Assembly (NCBI GenBank): GCA_030642185.1
Contig: DAOWOG010000130.1
Location: forward strand, 1-5,206
Length of the DNA stretch: 5,206 bases
Source of the DNA: Helicobacteraceae bacterium
GTDB lineage: Bacteria; Campylobacterota; Campylobacteria; Campylobacterales; Sulfurimonadaceae
Direction of reading: 5' to 3'
Shown here: positions 1 through 4,139 of the stretch, piece by piece
Layout of the letters: every line of letters starts with the position of its first letter
How positions within the stretch are numbered: the stretch's first letter is position 1
Notes under the pieces: generated by a model
The model's input: only the letters and a program-made list of their open reading frames with translations
Told to the model about the DNA's origin: nothing
The model's database searches: none
Program-made: the position numbers and the translations under genes

Positions 1-98
1 ATGACGTCAAGTTGTTCAAAAGGTTTAAGATCGATTTTCTTCGCATGAAGAGTGAGGCTCATGGCTAATGCCAGTATTAACAATAACGTATATTTCAT
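1..98 (-). CDS. N-terminal fragment of an exported protein, cut by window edge
   Basis: Reading the minus strand from the ATG at 98-96 gives 32 whole codons with no stop before the window ends. The peptide starts MKYTLLLILALAMSLTLHA and then turns charged and hydrophilic (KKIDLKPFEQLDV). This is a typical Sec signal peptide: a Lys near the start, a hydrophobic core at about residues 4-16, and a likely signal peptidase I site after the L-H-A at 17-19. A good ribosome binding site (AAAGGA, 104-109) sits 5 bases upstream, which supports both the start and the reality of the gene. The mature protein is therefore periplasmic or outer-membrane. Too little is visible to name a family. It is divergent from the exported protein at 219-608 and shares its promoter region. 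Confidence 0.75.
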   Translation of the reverse strand, partial: MKYTLLLILALAMSLTLHAKKIDLKPFEQLDV

Positions 99-103
99 TG
101 TCG

Positions 104-109
104 TCCTTT
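104..109 (-). promoter_or_regulatory. Ribosome binding site of the exported-protein fragment
   Basis: The minus strand reads AAAGGACGACA directly before the ATG at 98. The AAAGGA core lies 5 bases from the start codon. It is the main evidence that this truncated reading frame is a gene. Confidence 0.65.
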
Positions 110-130
110 GGGGTGGTAATTTGATGAGGA

Positions 131-136
131 ATTGTA
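131..136 (-). promoter_or_regulatory. Candidate -10 box for the minus-strand exported protein
   Basis: The minus strand reads TACAAT at 136-131, one mismatch from TATAAT. A start about 7 bases downstream would leave a leader of roughly 25 bases before the ATG at 98. I see no clear -35 box. That is usual in Campylobacterota, where sigma-70 promoters depend on the -10 box and T-rich upstream DNA. A second minus-strand TATAAT is offered by the palindrome at 169-178. Confidence 0.35.
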
Positions 137-148
137 TCTGAAGACGGC

Positions 149-177
149 TTGTTTTTTTTATGAGAAAGCATTATAAT
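149..177 (+). promoter_or_regulatory. Sigma-70-type promoter for the 219-608 gene
   Basis: A perfect TATAAT at 172-177 is preceded, after exactly 17 bases, by TTGTTT at 149-154, a partial match to TTGACA. The stretch between starts with a T tract (152-159). Transcription would begin near 184 and give a leader of about 35 bases before the ATG at 219. The -10 sits inside a perfect 10-bp palindrome, CATTATAATG (169-178), so it could also be read on the other strand. Confidence 0.55.
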
Positions 178-218
178 GATTACCCATAATATAAAAATTT
201 AGATAGCTGGAGGGACAG

Positions 219-608
219 ATGAAAAGAATCTGGATATTTCTTACATTGATGATATTGTTGCCTTTTTCTCTATTCTCTGATCAAAATGAAATAAAGTTGC
301 ATTGCGAGGTAGTGAGTGAAGAGGTTGAAAAAATTCTTTGCAAACTTGAAGTCAGCAGAGAACCTTTTGAACGGCAGGTAACTTTTTTTTGGCATTCTCA
401 CCGTTATCCGCAGGATGATCGTGAACATACCAGCATATTAAAGCCGTATTACGCTTCTGTATATGATTATCGGTTTTTACGAGGTCGTGCTCAGGGGACA
501 TGGAGTGTACGTGCAAGTGTTGAAGACAACAGAACTATAGAGGTAGCGAAAGTTGAGTTTATACTAAAAGGTTCAGAGCTTATTGCCACATCAGCTGAAG
601 AACAATAG
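219..608 (+). CDS. Small exported protein of unknown function
   Basis: The gene encodes 129 residues. It opens with a signal peptide (MKRIWIFLTLMILLPFSLFS; Lys-Arg then a hydrophobic core at 4-19), probably cleaved after Ser20, so the mature protein of about 109 residues should be periplasmic. There is no lipobox. The mature part has two cysteines (29 and 41) that could form a disulfide. It then shows alternating hydrophobic/polar segments typical of a beta-sandwich: VTFFWHSH (54-61), YDYRFLRG (82-89), GTWSVRASVED (93-103) and VAKVEFILKG (109-118). The h-W...G-x-W-x-V...F pattern faintly resembles DUF2914-type and other Ig-like periplasmic domains, but I do not claim membership. The start is supported by a strong ribosome binding site, GGAGGG (209-214), 4 bases upstream. 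It is transcribed alone, divergent from another exported protein. No function is assigned. Confidence 0.85.
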   Translation: MKRIWIFLTLMILLPFSLFSDQNEIKLHCEVVSEEVEKILCKLEVSREPFERQVTFFWHSHRYPQDDREHTSILKPYYASVYDYRFLRGRAQGTWSVRASVEDNRTIEVAKVEFILKGSELIATSAEEQ

Positions 609-660
609 TCTCTTTAAAATGTGTCAGACGAGCATAAGAAAATTGTGCTAACATTGCATC

Positions 661-695
661 TATAGACGGCCTCCCTGGTGTGTTGGCCGTTTATA
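661..695. terminator. Hairpin between convergent genes, possible two-way terminator
   Basis: ACGGCC (666-671) and GGCCGT (685-690) are perfect inverted copies around a 13-base loop. The stem extends outward through a G-T pair (665/691) and four A/T pairs (661-664 with 692-695), giving 11 pairs. It lies 52 bases past the stop of the plus-strand gene (608) and 2 bases past the stop of the minus-strand microprotein gene (698), as expected for a shared terminator. Neither side has a strong U tract, so efficiency is uncertain. Confidence 0.5.
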
Positions 696-697
696 CC

Positions 698-793
698 TTA
701 ATCATCTTTCATTGCCGCCCAAATAAATCCGCCCAATCCTGCACCTACAACCAGAATCAAAAAAATAATTTGTGAATAATCCAGTACACTCAT
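698..793 (-). CDS. 31-residue single-pass membrane microprotein coupled to rlmN
   Basis: The minus-strand ATG at 793-791 overlaps the rlmN stop as ATGA, and the frame runs 31 codons to a TAA at 700-698. The protein starts MSVLDYSQ, has a hydrophobic helix over about residues 9-27 (rich in I, L, V, F, then a small-residue face G17-A-G-L-G-G22), and ends with F-I-W-A-A-M-K-D-D. It is long enough to cross the inner membrane once. A good ribosome binding site (AAAGGA, 800-805) lies 6 bases before the ATG, inside the end of rlmN. The helix ending in a W-A motif and an acidic tail loosely resembles CcoS/FixS-type small proteins of cbb3 oxidase assembly, but it is shorter and this is weak. The glycine pattern suggests helix-helix contacts. 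From memory, unchecked, Campylobacter jejuni has a small hydrophobic protein gene after its rlmN, which would make this a conserved neighbour. Function unknown. Confidence 0.72.
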   Translation of the reverse strand: MSVLDYSQIIFLILVVGAGLGGFIWAAMKDD

Positions 794-1872
794 AAACTTT
801 CCTTTTCAAGTTCCTGCCCGGTTTTCTCTTTTAGCTGGCCGCAGGCAGCACTGATATCAATACCTTTGGAGTCACGAATCGTACATAAAAGACCATGTTG
901 AACCAGATACTCCTGAAACTTCACCATATCCGAAGGATCGGGACGGCGGTAGTCACTGCCGGGGTAGGGGTTAAAGTAAATTAGATTGACTTTGGCCTTA
1001 ATACCATGAAGGAGCTTGATCAGTTTTTTGGCTGAATCAAGATCTTCATTCTTTCCTTTAATGACCAGATATTCAAACATGACCCGCTTACGTGTATCGA
1101 TAGGAAAACGGCGTACTGCATCGATAATCGATGCGATGTTGTATGCTTTATTCATTGGGATGAGTTCCGTACGCAGTTCATCATCTACGGCATGCAGGGA
1201 AATGGCAATATGTACACCTAAGTCCATTTTACCGAGTTTATCGATTTTACTGCTTATTCCGCTGGTTGATACGGTCTGACGTTTACCGGAGATACTCATC
1301 CCTTCTTCATCTTTAAAGATTTTGATGGCTTTGGCAAGGCTGTCGAGGTTATCCAACGGTTCACCCATACCCATATAAACAATATTTAAACGACGGTTTG
1401 CTGCAATGTCATTATCCATTTTGACAGCCAATACCTGTGCCACAATTTCACCGGCACTCAGGTCACGCGTAAATCCGCCTTTGGCTGTTAAACAGAATGA
1501 ACATCCTACTTTGCAGCCGATCTGGGTTGAAACACAGACGGTGTATTTGGCATGATGGACGAGGAGACCATTGCAGTCTCGTTCCTCTTCTTTCATCCGC
1601 AGTAAAACAGTTTCTATCGTTTTGCCGTCTGCGAGTTCAAAGAGGTATTTAATTGTGCCGTCCGCTGCTTCTTCTTTGCGAAGGATACGAAGAGGCATCA
1701 GTGAATACTTTGATTCAAGTTCTTCACGTAAGGCTTTGGGGATGTTCTGCATGGCATCAAAACTGTCTACGTACTGATGATAAATCCAGCCGAAGATCTG
1801 TTTTGCCCGGAACGCCGGTTTGATGATAGTGCGCAGTTCCTCTTTTGTATAGTCAAGTATTGTCGGTTTCAT
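790..1872 (-). CDS. rlmN: Dual-specificity RNA methyltransferase RlmN (23S rRNA A2503 / tRNA A37, C2-methylation)
   Basis: This 360-residue radical-SAM enzyme adds a methyl group to C2 of A2503 in 23S rRNA, near the peptidyl transferase centre, and to A37 of some tRNAs. The N-terminal RNA-binding helical domain covers roughly residues 1-90 ([10 protein letters not shown] at 21-30). The radical-SAM core contains the iron-sulfur motif C120-K-V-G-C124-S-F-C127, preceded by the conserved [10 protein letters not shown] stretch, and the SAM-binding G-M-G-E-P-L at 168-173. N301 in N-P-Y-P-G and the methyl-carrying cysteine C344 in S-A-A-C-G-Q-L complete the active site. Length is normal for the family. 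No key residue is missing. The related Cfr resistance enzyme is less likely given the overall RlmN-like sequence and core-operon context. The ATG overlaps the upstream stop by 4 bp, and the rlmN stop overlaps the microprotein start the same way. The site upstream of the ATG (AAAGAGCTGG) is only moderate, so coupling probably helps initiation. Confidence 0.97.
   Translation of the reverse strand: MKPTILDYTKEELRTIIKPAFRAKQIFGWIYHQYVDSFDAMQNIPKALREELESKYSLMPLRILRKEEAADGTIKYLFELADGKTIETVLLRMKEEERDCNGLLVHHAKYTVCVSTQIGCKVGCSFCLTAKGGFTRDLSAGEIVAQVLAVKMDNDIAANRRLNIVYMGMGEPLDNLDSLAKAIKIFKDEEGMSISGKRQTVSTSGISSKIDKLGKMDLGVHIAISLHAVDDELRTELIPMNKAYNIASIIDAVRRFPIDTRKRVMFEYLVIKGKNEDLDSAKKLIKLLHGIKAKVNLIYFNPYPGSDYRRPDPSDMVKFQEYLVQHGLLCTIRDSKGIDISAACGQLKEKTGQELEKESL
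800..805 (-). promoter_or_regulatory. Ribosome binding site of the 31-residue protein
   Basis: The minus strand reads AAAGGA here, within the last codons of rlmN, 6 bases before the ATG at 793. It makes the short frame believable as a translated gene and suits translational coupling. Confidence 0.6.
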
Positions 1873-2408
1873 AAGACCAGCTCTTTAATGCGGCGGGGAA
1901 CATATTCACTCAGTTTTGACATGGCGGCTTCATGATTTTTTAAAAAATCATCATGTGCTGTTTCATTGGTGAAGTTGGTGATGCAAAAAACTCCTCCGGC
2001 AGGTATGTCAAATTCCTGTGCGATGCGTAAAAAGGCAAAAAACTCCATGTTCTCCAGTTCGACGCCAAATTGGTTGAACCTGTTTGAGAGCTCCGCATCG
2101 GTGGAGATATAGTTGGAGCTGTTGATAATGACATCCTTAACATTTTCTGTTTGTGTTGAGACGACGTTGTCAAGGGGTGTATAGGATTTGTTTTGCAAAA
2201 AGGACAATTCAATATTAGCGGCAGTTTTAGACTCGATAATATCCAAAATACTGTGCTTCCCATAGCTCCCCGCAGTTCCGACAAAAAGTAGAAATTCCGG
2301 TTTGTCAAAAAGGCAAAGGCGCGTCAGGTTCATGGACATTTCAATGAGTCCGACCCCCATCGGTGTCGCAAAATCAAACGTTTCAATATTTCCGGCACAG
2401 ATGATCAT
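1869..2408 (-). CDS. Short nucleoside phosphorylase/nucleosidase-fold protein
   Basis: The 179 residues align by eye with the nucleoside phosphorylase superfamily (MTA/SAH nucleosidase, PNP). [10 protein letters not shown] (39-48) matches the strand plus G-[ST]-A-G motif. I-S-T-D-A-E-L (101-107) matches the S-G-D region. [10 protein letters not shown] (117-126) matches the V-E-M-E motif whose Glu binds the ribose, here E122. The segment F-C-I-T-N (141-145) aligns with R-A-I-S-D. Two features are odd. The N-terminus is about 30 residues shorter than E. coli MTA/SAH nucleosidase, removing the region with its catalytic Glu12. The residue at the catalytic Asp197 position is Asn145. Asn at a comparable site occurs in trimeric PNPs, so activity is not excluded. 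No longer start exists: an in-frame TGA lies 8 codons upstream. There is no clear ribosome binding site; the ATG overlaps the hisF stop, implying coupled translation. Substrate unknown. Confidence 0.8.
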   Translation of the reverse strand: MIICAGNIETFDFATPMGVGLIEMSMNLTRLCLFDKPEFLLFVGTAGSYGKHSILDIIESKTAANIELSFLQNKSYTPLDNVVSTQTENVKDVIINSSNYISTDAELSNRFNQFGVELENMEFFAFLRIAQEFDIPAGGVFCITNFTNETAHDDFLKNHEAAMSKLSEYVPRRIKELVL

Positions 2409-3163
2409 AGGCGTACCGGAATACCGTTGTCATGCAGATAGTGTTTCAGATCCATAATGTCAATCTCTTTGTAGTGAAAAATACTTGCTGCGAGTGCTGC
2501 ATCGGCACCATGATCGAACGCCTCTTTGATATGTTCCATTGTTCCGGCACCTCCGCTGGCAATGATCGGGACGTTGACAAGCGAACTGATCTGTTCGGTG
2601 ATCGGAATGTCAAATCCGGCTTTGGTACCGTCTGCATCCATAGAGGTGAGAAGGATTTCGCCTGCACCCCGATCAACTGCCTCTTTCGCCCATTCCAGTG
2701 CATTGATTCCCGTATCGATACGGCCGCCGTTGAGATAGACATTATAATGATCACCTGTCTGTTTGACATCAATGGCAACGACAATGCACTGTGAGCCAAA
2801 ACGTTTTGCGCCTTCATCAATCAGTTCAGGACGCTTGATGGCTGCAGAGTTGACACTGACCTTGTCGCAGCCTACATTCAGAAGTTTATAGATATCGTCG
2901 AGTTTACGGATACCGCCGCCGACTGTCAGCGGTATAAAAACCTCTTTGGCAACTTCTTCAACGATGTGAACGATGGTATCGCGTTCTTCATGCGAAGCGG
3001 TAATGTCCAAAAATGTCAATTCGTCAGCACCCTCTTCATTATAGCGCTTGGCAACCTCTACCGGATCTCCGGCATCTTTCAAGCCGACAAAGTTAACACC
3101 TTTAACGACGCGTCCGTCTTTAACATCAAGGCAGGGAATAATACGTTTGGCAAAATAATCCAT
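2405..3163 (-). CDS. hisF: Imidazole glycerol phosphate synthase cyclase subunit HisF
   Basis: HisF, with the glutaminase HisH, converts PRFAR plus ammonia to imidazole glycerol phosphate and AICAR in the cytoplasm, the fifth step of histidine synthesis; AICAR feeds back to purine synthesis. The 252 residues fit the usual (beta/alpha)8 barrel length. Catalytic D13 lies in [12 protein letters not shown] and catalytic D132 in V-V-A-I-D-V-K (equivalent to Thermotoga D11 and D130). Phosphate-binding loops are T-V-G-G-G-I (80-85) and A-S-G-G-A-G (202-207), and the [12 protein letters not shown] stretch (174-185) is intact. It is first in a minus-strand operon with no hisH, hisA or other his gene in view, consistent with the scattered his genes of Campylobacterota. 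Its TGA overlaps the next ATG. The site before its ATG is purine-rich (AAAGAAAGATAAGAG) rather than a clean consensus. Confidence 0.97.
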   Translation of the reverse strand: MDYFAKRIIPCLDVKDGRVVKGVNFVGLKDAGDPVEVAKRYNEEGADELTFLDITASHEERDTIVHIVEEVAKEVFIPLTVGGGIRKLDDIYKLLNVGCDKVSVNSAAIKRPELIDEGAKRFGSQCIVVAIDVKQTGDHYNVYLNGGRIDTGINALEWAKEAVDRGAGEILLTSMDADGTKAGFDIPITEQISSLVNVPIIASGGAGTMEHIKEAFDHGADAALAASIFHYKEIDIMDLKHYLHDNGIPVRL

Positions 3164-3228
3164 CTCTTATCTTTCTTTAAATACACGGGCAGCACAAAAA
3201 CCAATGTGATCTTAAATATGTTGATGAC

Positions 3229-3255
3229 AGTATAGTTAATGATCACTTATATCAA
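3229..3255 (-). promoter_or_regulatory. Candidate promoter of the hisF-rlmN operon
   Basis: On the minus strand TTGATA (3255-3250) precedes TATACT (3234-3229) with a 15-base spacer, or 16 if CTTGAT is taken as the -35. Transcription would begin near 3222, leaving a leader of about 58 bases before the ATG at 3163. The -35 lies in one arm of the inverted repeat at 3249-3272, so a protein bound there would block this promoter. Confidence 0.45.
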
Positions 3256-3272
3256 GGGTAAATATTTGATAT
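3249..3272. repeat. Inverted repeat in the hisF/rsmA divergent region, possible operator
   Basis: ATATCAA (3249-3255) and TTGATAT (3266-3272) are perfect inverted copies separated by 10 bases. The arms are A/T-rich and the half-site centres are 17 bp apart, a layout compatible with a dimeric regulator. It overlaps the proposed hisF -35 box and lies about 60-80 bases upstream of rsmA. In such A/T-rich DNA a chance repeat of this size is possible. Confidence 0.35.
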
Positions 3273-3318
3273 GATTTATACATTAATCTGCCCTTAGTTC
3301 AATATAAGCACATTTCGC

Positions 3319-3324
3319 TATACT
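3319..3324 (+). promoter_or_regulatory. Candidate -10 box for rsmA giving a leaderless start
   Basis: TATACT ends 5 bases before the rsmA ATG (3330), placing the predicted transcription start on or within a base of the A of the ATG. Other -10-like boxes lie further up: TATAAG at 3303-3308 and TATACA at 3277-3282. No clear -35 box is seen. Which box is used cannot be settled from sequence alone. Confidence 0.4.
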
Positions 3325-3329
3325 TGCAT

Positions 3330-4139
3330 ATGAATAGACATGTTGTTGCTAAAAAGAAGTTTGGACAGAACTTTTTAAAAGATGAAAGTATTGTTCGTCA
3401 AATTGTCGAAGCGATGCCCTATAATGCAAATGTGATTGCAGAGATCGGGCCTGGCTTAGGTGATTTAACTAAACATATAGTTAATGTCAAAAGCGTTGCT
3501 GCTTTTGAGGTTGATACCGATCTATGCAAGCATTTACAGTACAGTTTTAAAAAAGATATCGCCACCAGTCGGCTTACCATTCATTGTGGTGACGTGCTCG
3601 AAAACTGGCAGAGTGAGCTTTTAGATGAGTCGTATGACCTGGTGGCTAATCTGCCCTATTATATTGCGACAAATATTATCTTGAAAGCCCTTGCAGATAC
3701 GCACTGTAAAAATTTGCTTGTTATGATTCAACGTGAAGTGGCAGAGAAGTTTTCTGCCTCGCCTGGAGAGAAAAATTTTGGTGCTTTGAGTGTCATCACT
3801 CAAAGTATTGCGACTGCAGGTATTGTACTGCAGGTTCCGCCGGAGGCATTTGAGCCGCCGCCAAAAGTTGATTCTGCCGTACTGCTCATACAAAAAACGG
3901 CAAATCGAAGCGATGAAGTATTTGAAGCGTTCCTCAAAGCAGCATTTACGCAACCGCGAAAAACACTCCGGAAAAACCTTACTTCACGTTATGCGAAAGA
4001 GAGCATCAGGGCCGTCCTTGAAGATTTGGACCTTGCTCTTTCCATTCGACCCCATCAGGTAGCGACGTCTGACTATCACCAACTCTATACTATGTTAGAA
4101 AAAAGGAGTTTGGATGGAAGAAGAGACTCAAACGAGTAA
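3330..4139 (+). CDS. rsmA: 16S rRNA dimethyladenosine transferase RsmA (KsgA)
   Basis: RsmA transfers four methyl groups from SAM to two adjacent adenines (A1518 and A1519, E. coli numbering) in the 3' terminal helix of 16S rRNA, a late check on small-subunit assembly. The protein is 269 residues from the ATG at 3330, the usual length. It starts with the family motif K-K-K-F-G-Q-N-F-L (8-16). SAM-binding motif I is E39-I-G-P-G-L-G-D, the acidic residue after motif I strand 2 is in F-E-V-D (59-62), and the catalytic N-L-P-Y is at 107-110. Also intact are F-E-P-P-P-K-V-D-S (174-182) and F-T-Q-P-R-K-T-L-R-K-N-L (206-217). An in-frame TTG lies two codons upstream (3324), but the ATG is preferred because it fits the family N-terminus. 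There is no ribosome binding site before either codon. The last 26 bases overlap rnj. Confidence 0.96.
   Translation: MNRHVVAKKKFGQNFLKDESIVRQIVEAMPYNANVIAEIGPGLGDLTKHIVNVKSVAAFEVDTDLCKHLQYSFKKDIATSRLTIHCGDVLENWQSELLDESYDLVANLPYYIATNIILKALADTHCKNLLVMIQREVAEKFSASPGEKNFGALSVITQSIATAGIVLQVPPEAFEPPPKVDSAVLLIQKTANRSDEVFEAFLKAAFTQPRKTLRKNLTSRYAKESIRAVLEDLDLALSIRPHQVATSDYHQLYTMLEKRSLDGRRDSNE
4103..4108 (+). promoter_or_regulatory. Ribosome binding site of rnj inside rsmA
   Basis: AAGGAG lies within the final codons of rsmA, 5 bases before the ATG at 4114. It is a near-perfect site and fixes the upstream start of RNase J, so the unusual N-terminal extension is very likely translated. Confidence 0.75.

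Noticed and set aside
630..651. AGCA...TGCT inverted repeat after the 219-608 gene as a separate terminator
   Set aside because: It has only four pairs, an A/T-rich loop and no T tract; the hairpin at 661-695 is much stronger.
790..1872. Cfr-type antibiotic resistance methylase instead of RlmN
   Set aside because: Length, RlmN-type motifs and the core operon setting favour the housekeeping enzyme; nothing suggests transfer.
1940..2308. Alternative minus-strand frame of 122 codons within the nucleoside-phosphorylase-like gene
   Set aside because: The overlapping 179-codon frame has clear family motifs and coupled start/stop junctions on both sides; this one has neither.
2432..2820. Long open frames on both strands inside hisF (2432-2794 plus, 2446-2820 minus)
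   Set aside because: They are shadows of hisF, which has complete motifs; their translations have no coherent domain pattern and they lack convincing ribosome binding sites.
3193..3208. Possible leader hairpin or histidine-type attenuator before hisF (CACA...TGTG)
   Set aside because: The stem is only 4 bp and does not extend. No His-rich leader peptide or terminator stem is visible.
2966..3235. Plus-strand open frame of 89 codons across the hisF start and upstream region
   Set aside because: Most of it is antisense to hisF, its tail crosses the promoter region, and no ribosome binding site or domain is seen.
3324..3329. TTG at 3324 as the rsmA start, adding Met-His
   Set aside because: It has no ribosome binding site and overlaps the TATACT box; the ATG at 3330 fits the family N-terminus.
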